Source: Candidatus Electrothrix marina
Lineage (GTDB): Bacteria > Desulfobacterota > Desulfobulbia > Desulfobulbales > Desulfobulbaceae
NCBI GenBank assembly: GCA_004028495.1
Contig: MTKS01000041.1
Coordinates: 1-9,278 of the forward strand
Direction of reading: 5' to 3'
Length of the DNA stretch: 9,278 nucleotides
Made by a program: the position numbers and the translations under genes. Shown piece by piece: positions 1 through 6,258 of the stretch (its first letter is position 1; every line of letters begins with the position of its first letter). The notes under the pieces are model-generated. The model did no database searches. It was not told the DNA's origin and was given only the letters and a program-made list of their open reading frames with translations.

Positions 1-46
1 CCATTTAAATTTTGAGATTTGAATAAACAGAGTCGTAGGAGATGCA

Positions 47-1467
47 ATGAAACCGGCAGAACGAATGGCTATTCCCCGTCAGCATCCGCAGGAACTTGAT
101 CCGGCTGAGCGAATAAAAAATTTTTGGAGGTAACTGCAGGCTATAATGAAGAAACCGCAATACTGGAGGCTGAACGCTGTCTGCAATGCAAAAAGCCGGT
201 CTGTGTAGACGGTTGCCCGATCCGTAATGACATTCCGGGATTCATCGCCTTGCTTCGAGATAAAAAATTCGAGGAGGCCTATTGGAAGGTACGGGAGACC
301 AGTACTATGCCTTCTGTCTGCTCACGGGTCTGCCCTCATGAATTTCAATGCGAAGGGAGCTGTATTCGGGGGAAAAAAGGCGAGTCGGTGGCCATCGGTA
401 TGCTGGAACGATATCTCACCGATTGGATGGTCGCCAACAAGAAAGCAATGACCAAGGACTGCGCTATCCCTAACGGACGCAAGGTCGCCATTATCGGATC
501 CGGTCCTGCCGGGGTCACCGCCGCCCATGTTCTGGCCCATCAAGGATATAAATGCACCATCTATGAAGCCCTGCCGGTTTTCGGCGGTATGCTCTCAGTG
601 GGTATTCCTCATTATCGGCTGCCACGCGACATCATCGGTGCAGAACTTGCTGCCCTGAAGAGCTGTGGAGTAGAAATCAAACTCGGCGTGACCATCGGAA
701 AGGACAAGACACTCCAGGAACTCCGAGCAGACGGGTACGATTCCGTCTTTATCGGTGTCGGTGCTCATGAGGGACGTAAGTTAGGCATCGAGGGAGAAGA
801 CACCACCAAGGGCGTCCTGCACGGTGTGGATTACCTCCGGCGTGTGCTCACCGGCGAGACCGTGGATATCGGGAAAAAGGTTGTTGTGGTCGGCGGCGGC
901 AACGTAGCCATTGATGTGGCCAGAACAGCCCTGCGAACCGGGTCCGATGAGGTGTTTATTCTTTATCGGCGAACCAAGGAAGAGATGCCCGCCTCGGGTT
1001 CCGAGGTGCATCATCTGGAGGAAGAAGGGGTACGGGTGGAACTCCTTGCTGCGCCAGTGAAGATTCATGCCGATGAAGAGAACCAGCTCACCGGGGTCGA
1101 GTGCATCAGGATGGAACTGGGTGAGCCGGATGACTCCGGTCGACGTCGCCCAGTCGTGCAGGAAGGGTCAAACTTTACCATCGAAGCTGACTCCATTATC
1201 CCAGCTATCAGCCAGAAGGTCCAGCATGAGGCGGATAACGGCACAGATCTCAAGCTGGAATCCTGGGGTACCTATACGGTGAATTCCCGGACCCTCCAGA
1301 CTTCGGTTCCGTGGATTTTCGCTGGCGGCGACGACGTTCTCGGCCCGCAGACTGCGGCCAAGGCTATCTATCAGGGTAAGGTGGCTGCCGAGTCCATGCA
1401 GCGTTTTATGGAAGGAAAAGACCTTGAAAAGGGACGGAACTTATCCTGCTATATGGTTGATTGGTAA
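47..1467 (+). CDS. gltA: GltA/NfnB-like FeS flavoprotein oxidoreductase, apparent N-terminal frameshift
   Basis: This gene encodes a member of the NADPH-dependent glutamate synthase small-subunit family (also annotated GltD, or NfnB in electron-bifurcating complexes). Such proteins move electrons between NAD(P)H, FAD and FeS clusters in the cytoplasm. Numbering from the TTG at 124, two cysteine clusters are visible (C19, C22, C27, C31 and C66, C70, C76, C80). A first dinucleotide-binding motif GSGPAG lies near 125-130, a second GGGNVAIDVA near 257-266, and an FAD-contacting AGGD motif near the C-terminus. The likely true start is the ATG at 47, preceded by GGAG at 38-41. Its frame encodes a family-typical N-terminus (ending ERIKNF) but reads TGG AGG TAA and stops at 131-133. 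The rest of the protein continues in the -1 frame from 124. One extra base in the A6T5 run (115-125) would restore about 473 aa, the usual family length. The exact partner, glutamate synthase or NfnA-like, cannot be seen here. Confidence 0.88.
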
Positions 1468-1515
1468 AGCATTATTTAAGAGATTTTTCAGGAAACCCCT
1501 TCAATCGGCAGGCAT

Positions 1516-1550
1516 GTAGAGGGCAGAACCTTGTTTCTGCCCGTCTCTAC
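1516..1550. repeat. REP-like long hairpin
   Basis: GTAGAG (1516-1521) pairs with CTCTAC (1545-1550), and GGCAGAA (1522-1528) pairs with TTCTGCC (1535-1541). There is a 3-base bulge (1542-1544) and a 6-base loop (1529-1534). This gives 13 paired bases with no U-tract, so it looks more like a dispersed palindromic repeat of the GTAG...CTAC type than a classical terminator. It lies 48 bases after the gltA stop, so it could also protect or end that transcript. Confidence 0.6.
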
Positions 1551-1596
1551 AGCAGACCTCGGCACACCCTTCAGCATCCCCTCCTGTTCCCGCCTT

Positions 1597-1680
1597 TTAC
1601 TCTGCCTTCACATCCAGCACATCCACCAAGATGCCGCTGTAGTCGTTGCGGATCATGTCCCATAAGGGCGTCATAATCAT
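1597..1680 (-). pseudogene. Short coding remnant, 27 codons, unrecognised
   Basis: On the minus strand an ATG at 1678-1680 opens 27 codons that read like real protein (MTPLWDMIRNDYSG, then ILVDVLDV) and end in TAA at 1597-1599. The ATG overlaps the TGA of the preceding remnant as ATGA, the spacing of translationally coupled genes. I do not recognise the family. It may be a tiny gene, but it is more likely the start of a gene that has been cut short. Confidence 0.3.
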
Positions 1681-1790
1681 TGACCGTAACAGCGGAAAAG
1701 CAGGCGGTTCTCGGTCAGATCCTGCAGCACCTGAATACGCATGCGTTCATCCGCCGTGACCGTACCGCCGGCACTGGGCTCCCACCGTTA
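1677..1790 (-). pseudogene. C-terminal coding remnant, unrecognised
   Basis: On the minus strand an open frame running down to TGA at 1677-1679 reads TADERMRIQVLQDLTENR and then LLFRCYGQ. This has the look of the tail of a real protein. It has no full-length gene upstream: the frame runs back through an inverted-repeat arm at 1770-1784 into stop codons in AT-rich sequence. I infer a gene truncated at the repeat. The family is not recognised. Confidence 0.35.
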
Positions 1791-1900
1791 TTACTTTTAA
1801 AATATGCTTTAATATCAAGGTATTGCAAAAACGCTTTAACGGCCAAACACTTGACATTAAAGAAACTATTTTTCTAGCGGAATACTGGGAGCCCAGTACC
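1770..1900. repeat. AT-rich block bounded by 15-base inverted repeats (MITE-like)
   Basis: The left arm (1770-1784, ggcactgggctccca) matches the reverse complement of the right arm (1886-1900) at 14 of 15 positions. The roughly 100 bases between are much richer in A+T than the flanks and carry no gene. The right arm is also self-complementary: TACTGG (1883-1888) pairs with CCAGTA (1893-1898) and is followed by CCC and T6 (1902-1907), so on the plus strand it could end transcription. No transposase is present. A non-autonomous element or recombination relic is possible. Confidence 0.5.
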
Positions 1901-2020
1901 CTTTTTTATGGTCAATCTGCCGGGTACGTGCGCCGCGCGTAACCTTTTTTTATCCCGCCTTCGGGTTTGATTAACGCTGCATTCTCTTGGAACTCCTTTC
2001 CGGGCACTATACGTTTTCCC

Positions 2021-2050
2021 TTGACATAATGTGCATCATGAGAATATACA
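2021..2050 (+). promoter_or_regulatory. Sigma70-type promoter of the toxin-antitoxin pair
   Basis: A consensus -35 TTGACA (2021-2026) is followed after 18 bases by a -10 TATACA (2045-2050). The expected transcription start falls at about 2057, almost on the toxin ATG at 2059, so the toxin message may have little or no leader. Confidence 0.55.
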
Positions 2051-2058
2051 TATAAAGC

Positions 2059-2379
2059 ATGAAAGACATATATAGTGAAATACTGCATCAATGTACCGGC
2101 TTTGACTGGGACAAGGGAAATATCAATAAAAACAGAATTAAACACAAGGTTCGTTCTTCAGAGTGCGAACAGATATTTTTCAATCAGCCCTTACTGGTTC
2201 AGGATGCCGTGTTGCACTCAGAGACGGAAAGACGATTCTGTGCGCTTGGTAAAACAGATAAAGAACGATGCCTGTTTATCGCCTTTACTGTACGGAAAAA
2301 CCTTATCCGTGTCATTTCAGCAAGAGATATGAGCCGCAAGGAAAGGAGGATCTATGAATCCGCTGAAAAAAACACCTGA
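2059..2379 (+). CDS. brnT: BrnT-family (DUF497) toxin
   Basis: This 106-aa protein matches the BrnT/DUF497 family, RelE-like ribonuclease toxins of type II toxin-antitoxin systems that block growth by cutting RNA. The family pattern is clear: GFDWDKGNINKNRIKH near residues 14-29, then a FFNQPLLV strand, HSETERRF, and the highly typical RVISARDMSRKERRIYE near the C-terminus. The length is normal for the longer DUF497 branch. It overlaps the antitoxin gene by 26 bases in another frame, which suggests coupled translation. The start at 2059 is the first ATG and has no good ribosome-binding site. The promoter -10 ends only 8 bases before it, so leaderless translation is likely if this start is right. 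The gene appears intact. Confidence 0.88.
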   Translation: MKDIYSEILHQCTGFDWDKGNINKNRIKHKVRSSECEQIFFNQPLLVQDAVLHSETERRFCALGKTDKERCLFIAFTVRKNLIRVISARDMSRKERRIYESAEKNT

Positions 2380-2629
2380 ATTCAGGAATGAGGATGAAGA
2401 AAGGGCCTTTTGGGAAGAGCATGATTCAACGGATTTCGTTGACTGGAGCACGGCAAAAAGAGTTACTCTGCCGAACCTGAAACCTTCTGTCAAAAAAATA
2501 TCACTTCGCCTACCGGAATCAATGTTGGACGATCTGAAACTGTTGGCCAATAAAAGAGATATCCCTTATCAGTCACTCTTGAAAATCTTTCTGGCTGAAC
2601 GAATTGACAAGGAATTCAATGTCCATTGA
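2354..2629 (+). CDS. CopG-family antitoxin partner of BrnT
   Basis: This 91-aa protein looks like the CopG_antitoxin type (COG5304-like), DNA-binding antitoxins found next to DUF497 toxins. It opens with an acidic, aromatic segment typical of the family (EERAFWEEHDSTDFVDWS, residues 14-31) and follows with LPNLKPS. It ends in a ribbon-helix-helix region with KKISLRLPESMLDDLKLLA and PYQSLLKIFLAERI. The antitoxin is expected to bind the toxin through one part and the operon promoter through the other, giving autoregulation. A very strong ribosome-binding site, AAAGGAGG at 2342-2349, sits 4 bases before the ATG inside the end of the toxin gene. This would favour excess antitoxin over the poorly led toxin. 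I do not use the symbol brnA because the classic BrnA is a different family variant. Confidence 0.85.
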   Translation: MNPLKKTPEFRNEDEERAFWEEHDSTDFVDWSTAKRVTLPNLKPSVKKISLRLPESMLDDLKLLANKRDIPYQSLLKIFLAERIDKEFNVH

Positions 2630-2649
2630 CAAGGCATGAAAAAGGCCGA

Positions 2650-2688
2650 CCCTGTCATTCGACAGGGATTGATCCTGTCCCTGTCGAA
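2650..2688. terminator. Alternative hairpins between convergent operons
   Basis: CCCTGTC (2650-2656) can pair with GACAGGG (2661-2667) over a 4-base loop. Alternatively TTCGACAGGG (2658-2667) can pair with CCCTGTCGAA (2679-2688) over an 11-base loop. The two folds exclude each other. The site lies between the stop codons of the toxin-antitoxin pair and ribBA. On the minus strand the first fold is followed, 6 bases on, by TTTTT (complement of 2639-2643), so it probably ends the rib transcript. A bidirectional role is inferred. Confidence 0.5.
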
Positions 2689-2710
2689 CAAAAGAGAGAT
2701 TGACCTTGCT

Positions 2711-3952
2711 TCAGGACTCTTTCTCGACAGAAGAGCTTGAAGACTCCTGCCCGTATAATTCCAACATATGCCCCATCTTGTCTCGTTTGCAACGGAGATA
2801 ATCTCGGTTTTCGCATTCGCAGAGCACCTCGATGGGCAGGCGAGCTACTGCCTCTAAGCCGTATCCTTCCAGCCCGATAATCTTCTTGGGATTATTGGTC
2901 AGCAGACGCATCTTGCGCACCCCGAGGTCGCGAAGCATCTGCGCACCGATGCCGTAATCACGCAGATCCGGTTTAAAACCGAGATGCTCGTTAGCCTCCA
3001 CTGTATCCAACCCTCCGTCCTGCAGATTATAAGCCTTGAGCTTATTAATCAGGCCGATCCCTCGCCCTTCCTGACGCATGTAGAGGATAACGCCGCTGCC
3101 TTCCTGATCCACCATCTTCATGGCAGCCTGGAGCTGCGCTCCGCAATCACAGCGGGAGGAGCCGAACACGTCTCCGGTCAGGCATTCGGAATGGACGCGA
3201 ACCATAACCGGCTCATCCGGGTTGATTTCGCCCTTCACCAAGGCGACATGTTCAAAAGAATCAACATCGTTGGTGTAGGCGACCACCCTGAATTCTCCGG
3301 CAAGGGTGGGCAGGCGGGTCTCCACAGCACGATGCACCAAGATGTCCTCACGCAGGCGATAAGCAACTAAATCGGCCACGGTAGCGATTTTCATATCATG
3401 CTCTTTTGCGAATACCTCCAGATCCGGCATTCGGGCCATCGTTCCGTCATCTTTCATGATTTCGCAGATGATCCCGGCAGTCCGCATTCCGGCAAGTCGG
3501 GCCAAATCCACCGAGCCCTCGGTCTGGCCGGTACGTACCAGCACCCCGCCCTTTCGAGCGCGGAGAGGAAAGATATGGCCTGGGCTGATGATATCGCGAG
3601 GAGTTGCATCTGGGGCAACTGCGGCCTCGACAGTTCTGGCTCGATCAGCAGCCGAGATACCTGTGGTCACACCGGTACGAGCCTCAATGCTGATGGTAAA
3701 GCCGGTTCCGTAGGGAGACTGATTATCCTGCACCATCATGGGCAGGCCCAACTGGTCAATAATATCCGGGCTCATAGTCAGGCAAATCAGGCCACGACCG
3801 TGAGTCGCCATAAAATTAATGGCCTCCGGGGTCACCGCCTCAGCAGCCATGCAGAGGTCACCCTCATTTTCCCGGTCTTCATCATCCACAAGGATGACCA
3901 TCTTACCGGCCTTGATATCTTCAACGACTTCTTCTATAGGACTGACAGCCAT
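2711..3952 (-). CDS. ribBA: Bifunctional DHBP synthase / GTP cyclohydrolase II
   Basis: RibBA catalyses two entry reactions of riboflavin synthesis in the cytoplasm. The N-terminal half makes 3,4-dihydroxy-2-butanone 4-phosphate from ribulose 5-phosphate, and the C-terminal half opens GTP. Numbering from the ATG at 3950-3952 (413 aa), the RibB half shows [10 protein letters not shown] at 23-32, HGRGLICL at 51-58 and [14 protein letters not shown] at 125-138. The RibA half shows the zinc ligands C257, C268 and C270 in [16 protein letters not shown], then [11 protein letters not shown] and [10 protein letters not shown]. Both active sites look complete. An in-frame TTG at 3965-3967 would add five residues. 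The ATG gives [13 protein letters not shown], the normal family N-terminus, with GAGTGAG at a fair distance upstream, so I prefer it. The gene follows ribE by about 55 bases in the same direction. Confidence 0.96.
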   Translation of the reverse strand: MAVSPIEEVVEDIKAGKMVILVDDEDRENEGDLCMAAEAVTPEAINFMATHGRGLICLTMSPDIIDQLGLPMMVQDNQSPYGTGFTISIEARTGVTTGISAADRARTVEAAVAPDATPRDIISPGHIFPLRARKGGVLVRTGQTEGSVDLARLAGMRTAGIICEIMKDDGTMARMPDLEVFAKEHDMKIATVADLVAYRLREDILVHRAVETRLPTLAGEFRVVAYTNDVDSFEHVALVKGEINPDEPVMVRVHSECLTGDVFGSSRCDCGAQLQAAMKMVDQEGSGVILYMRQEGRGIGLINKLKAYNLQDGGLDTVEANEHLGFKPDLRDYGIGAQMLRDLGVRKMRLLTNNPKKIIGLEGYGLEAVARLPIEVLCECENRDYLRCKRDKMGHMLELYGQESSSSSVEKES

Positions 3953-4007
3953 GATGTGCTCACTCAATTCTTTATGACATTCAGCCGCCTGCGACCGAGC
4001 ATCTCAT

Positions 4008-4661
4008 TTATCTCAAAAATCCGTGCTCTGCCAGGAAAGCCGGATTAATTTTACTTTCACTTGCCCCGGCAGGTTGTGCCCCGAGCAATTTTTCAACATA
4101 TTTCCCGATAATATCCACTTCCAGATTAACTCGACTTCCTTGCCGGAGATGACCCAAAGTGGTTATCGCTAGGGTATGGGGGATGATCGACACGGAAAAG
4201 CGATTGCCTGAGCAGGAGTTCACCGTCAGGCTGACCCCGTCGATAGTAATCGAGCCCTTCTCGATAATGTATTTGGTCAAGCCTGCATCAAGGGAAAAGG
4301 TAAACAAGGTAAAATTACCTGCTGCTTTACGTTCCTCAACCCGTCCCAGGGTATCTACGTGACCGCTGACAAGGTGGCCGCCCAATCGGTCAGCCAGACG
4401 TAGGGCTCGCTCCATATTGACTTTGGAACCGACCTCCAATTGCCCCAGACTTGTCCGGGTCAGGCTCTCCGGGGAGACATCCGCCAAAAAACGACGGCCT
4501 TTGATGTCACGGGCAGTCAGGCAGGCCCCGTTAACAGCAATGGACTCGCCTTCTTCCGGGTCTGTCAGCTCAAACCCCGCCTCCAGGCAAAAGACTATCC
4601 CGCCGCCGGAAGGCCGTTTTTCAATGACCGTCCCCAGTCCCTGAATAATACCGGTAAACAT
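4008..4661 (-). CDS. ribE: Riboflavin synthase alpha subunit
   Basis: This 217-aa enzyme performs the last step of riboflavin synthesis, the dismutation of two 6,7-dimethyl-8-ribityllumazine molecules to riboflavin. It begins MFTGIIQGLGTV, the hallmark of the family. It contains two lumazine-binding repeats: the first has GESIAVNGACLTA, DVSPESLTRTSLG and GGHLVSGHVDTLG, and the second has EKGSITIDGVSLTVN and IIPHTLAITTLG. The length is normal. The start ATG (4659-4661) lies 3 bases after the stop of the TPR gene, with GGAG inside that gene's last codons, so the two are very probably co-transcribed and coupled. RibD and the lumazine synthase RibH that supplies its substrate are not in this window. 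Confidence 0.96.
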   Translation of the reverse strand: MFTGIIQGLGTVIEKRPSGGGIVFCLEAGFELTDPEEGESIAVNGACLTARDIKGRRFLADVSPESLTRTSLGQLEVGSKVNMERALRLADRLGGHLVSGHVDTLGRVEERKAAGNFTLFTFSLDAGLTKYIIEKGSITIDGVSLTVNSCSGNRFSVSIIPHTLAITTLGHLRQGSRVNLEVDIIGKYVEKLLGAQPAGASESKINPAFLAEHGFLR

Positions 4662-4664
4662 GGA

Positions 4665-5270
4665 TCAGGCCTGCTCCAGCTCATCCGCAAGAGCGGCAAA
4701 TTCCTCGGCCTTTCGTTTATGCTTAAAATTCTTATGAATAGAGGCAACCGTGCGATAGGTATCCGCAGCTTTCTCATTTTCTCCTTTTTCCCGATACAGC
4801 TGGGCAATCACCGTCATAACCTCAACCATCCCTTTGGGATTTCTGTTCAAATGGTAATGCTCAATCATATCAAAGAGGATCTCCATTGCCTTGTCCAGCT
4901 CGCCCTGCTCTCGGTAGATCGCAGCGATCTTCTTGTTCAGGGCCAAGATGGAAAAAGAATCCTCTTCTTTCTCGCAGATGGCATAGGCCCGCCGATAATG
5001 CTCCAAGGCTGCGGCGAAATCCTTTTTTTCCAGGCAGACATCACCAAGTCGGTCCGAGGCGTTGGCAACGCCCTGCTCATCACCTTTTTCTTCAAATGCC
5101 TTCAAGGCATTATGAAAGGACATGGCAGCCATACTATAGTCGCCTTTTTTCAGCTGCTCACGCCCTTGAAGATAGTCGCGTTTGGCGGGATCTTTTTTCA
5201 GCTCTTCTTCTCGGGCTTTTTCTGGGTCAGCCGGACCGATGGAGCTCAGCGGTTGGATAGATGTAGACAT
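4665..5270 (-). CDS. TPR-repeat protein at head of rib cluster
   Basis: This 201-aa, highly charged protein has no signal peptide or membrane segment and is rich in tetratricopeptide repeats. Helical-repeat units run from about residue 50 to 180; examples are ANASDRLGDVCLEKKDFAAALEHY, which carries on into RRAYAI, and LALNKKIAAIYREQGELDKAM. A third unit starts at VMTVIAQLYREKGENEKA. TPR proteins usually act as protein-binding scaffolds, and the partner here is unknown. The ATG at 5268-5270 has GGAG 7 bases upstream. It ends 3 bases before ribE, so it is the first visible gene of the rib transcription unit. Whether it has any part in flavin synthesis or is only a co-transcribed neighbour cannot be told from sequence. 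Confidence 0.85.
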   Translation of the reverse strand: MSTSIQPLSSIGPADPEKAREEELKKDPAKRDYLQGREQLKKGDYSMAAMSFHNALKAFEEKGDEQGVANASDRLGDVCLEKKDFAAALEHYRRAYAICEKEEDSFSILALNKKIAAIYREQGELDKAMEILFDMIEHYHLNRNPKGMVEVMTVIAQLYREKGENEKAADTYRTVASIHKNFKHKRKAEEFAALADELEQA

Positions 5271-5312
5271 TGGTTTTCTCCGTTCTTATATATCGTTTAA
5301 AATCGGTAAGTC

Positions 5313-5318
5313 ATTATA
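5313..5318 (-). promoter_or_regulatory. Possible -10 element for the TPR-ribE-ribBA unit
   Basis: On the minus strand a perfect TATAAT lies about 43 bases before the TPR start codon. I find no convincing -35 at the right distance. A TATATA further downstream (about 5287-5292) is an alternative. No FMN riboswitch-like sequence is apparent in the leader. Confidence 0.3.
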
Positions 5319-5346
5319 TGGTAGCGAAAACAAAGAGCTCCTAACT

Positions 5347-5472
5347 TTAGGATGTCGAAGATATTTCCCTTTGCAACGCTTCTACTTCTTCCAGAGTCAA
5401 ACCTGTCATGGCCGCAATTGTTTGCACATCAAGTACACCGGCCTTCAGCAGGTTGACTGATATTTTTCGTAG
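5347..5472 (-). pseudogene. C-terminal remnant resembling Rpn/transposase-like nuclease tail
   Basis: On the minus strand 41 codons run from just after a TAG (5473-5475) to TAA (5347-5349). They contain NLLKAGVLDVQTIAAMTGL and then TLEEVEALQ. This closely resembles the short helical tail that ends many Rpn-family (PD-(D/E)XK, 'putative transposase') proteins, where a 'NLL..G...e.Ia..TGLs.eeI..L' pattern is common. There is no ATG, GTG or TTG start and no nuclease domain before it, so this is a relic of a larger gene. The family match is from memory of the pattern and is not proven. Confidence 0.5.
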
Positions 5473-5483
5473 CTAGAATAATA

Positions 5484-5801
5484 TTACTGTGAGCTATTAC
5501 GTCTTGTTGCCAGCTCTTCGACTATAGGACGAGAAAATCGTTCAATAGCTTCGTCCATTAGATCAAACTTAATTTGTAATGCTTTGTTCGGCTTACCATT
5601 TTTCCAGCCGTGCTCTCTGGAATGCTTCCTCGATTTCAAATATCCGTTATCATCCAACACATGGATATATCGATTCAGCATACAATTAAGAACCATATCT
5701 ATCAAGTTGCGTGCAAATGCTTCGTCGCTCCCTTCTGGTGGACAGGGAATTTTCGAAAGTAATGTTTTCACCTCACGGTCAGGATCTTCACTCATCATCA
5801 T
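5484..5801 (-). CDS. Hypothetical 105-aa protein
   Basis: This is a small soluble protein of unrecognised family. It starts at a run of ATG codons (5793-5801, MMMSEDPDREVK), so the true start could be any of three. It has a central hydrophobic helix (FARNLIDMVLNCMLNRYIH, residues 29-47), a basic stretch (KSRKHSREHGWKNGKPNK, residues 56-73), and a final helix with ERFSRPIVEEL. There are two cysteines and no membrane segment. I see no clear ribosome-binding site. Its start lies 39 bases after the membrane-protein gene in the same direction. Just downstream, 11 bases past its stop, begins the nuclease-tail remnant, so it could be a cargo gene of a decayed element. It reads like a real protein, but the function is unknown. 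Confidence 0.55.
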   Translation of the reverse strand: MMMSEDPDREVKTLLSKIPCPPEGSDEAFARNLIDMVLNCMLNRYIHVLDDNGYLKSRKHSREHGWKNGKPNKALQIKFDLMDEAIERFSRPIVEELATRRNSSQ

Positions 5802-5840
5802 AAAGTATCATTCGTACCGAAAAATTCAATATTACTAGAG

Positions 5841-6191
5841 CTATTGCAATCCCATCTGGGCTAAGACCGATACGATAACTAACGGAATAGAAACAAGGAT
5901 TCCACAAACAAAAAGCACGATGGTTACCCTGCGGCCTTTTACGCCGAGCCAGTAGGCGTATGATTCCGTAATCGGTGCCGCAAAAAAACAAATATTTGCG
6001 CCTATTGCTTCAAAAAACCAAACGATAACAAGAGCAGGGTTTCGGAATGTTTCGATCTTCCCTATCATAAATACAAGGAAAATTATCAGCAAAATAAGAT
6101 TATAAAAAAGGCGCAGCCGCTCCCATTTAAGAAAAATCTCTTTGACATCACGCCAAAATTGCGATTCACCCGAAACGGTTTCCTGCTTCAC
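5841..6191 (-). CDS. Small three-helix membrane protein, unknown function
   Basis: Starting at GTG 6189-6191, this is a 116-aa protein with a short charged N-terminus and three hydrophobic segments. They lie at about residues 28-44 (NLILLIIFLVFMIG), 53-72 (LVIVWFFEAIGANICFFAA) and 90-111 (VLFVCGILVSIPLVIVSVL). Between the second and third lies a polar loop with ESYAYWLGVKGRR. The frame stays open to 6380, but that extension overlaps the end of the DUF721 gene and reads as low-complexity shadow sequence. The GTG has AGGA 9 bases upstream and removes the overlap, so I chose it. The pattern 'AN..F.A.P..E.Y..WLG..GR' is reminiscent of conserved small inner-membrane proteins without known role. 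It follows the DUF721 gene by 67 bases. Confidence 0.65.
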   Translation of the reverse strand: MKQETVSGESQFWRDVKEIFLKWERLRLFYNLILLIIFLVFMIGKIETFRNPALVIVWFFEAIGANICFFAAPITESYAYWLGVKGRRVTIVLFVCGILVSIPLVIVSVLAQMGLQ

Positions 6192-6258
6192 TATATCTTT
6201 TCCTATCTGCGATACTCCATATTCAATCCAAGAAAAGTTTGTACGCAAAAATATCCCA

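Larger units (their letters stand above)
1468..2058. other. 590-base gap: hairpin, coding remnants, inverted repeats, promoter
   Basis: I see no intact gene between the oxidoreductase and the toxin gene. The stretch holds a long hairpin (1516-1550), two minus-strand coding remnants (1597-1790), an AT-rich block bounded by inverted repeats (1770-1900), a short GC hairpin CCCGCCTTCGGG (1954-1965), and the promoter of the toxin-antitoxin pair. The mix of broken pieces and repeats suggests a site of past insertion and decay. Confidence 0.6.

Noticed and set aside
1..46. End of an upstream gene such as an NfnA-like partner
   Set aside because: All three frames on the plus strand meet a stop within a few codons, so no protein tail long enough to identify is visible.
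1912..2145. 77-codon minus-strand frame across the toxin promoter
   Set aside because: It is antisense to the toxin start and promoter. The tail resembles translated intergenic sequence.
3398..4048. Open frame of 216 codons on the plus strand
   Set aside because: It is fully antisense to ribBA, whose two active sites are intact. No recognisable domain.
4440..5300. Open frame of 286 codons on the plus strand
   Set aside because: It lies antisense over ribE and the TPR gene, both firmly supported. Its composition is that of a complementary-strand shadow and it matches no family.
5271..5346. FMN riboswitch before the rib cluster
   Set aside because: I looked for RFN-element consensus pieces in the leader and saw none. 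The leader is also short and AT-rich.
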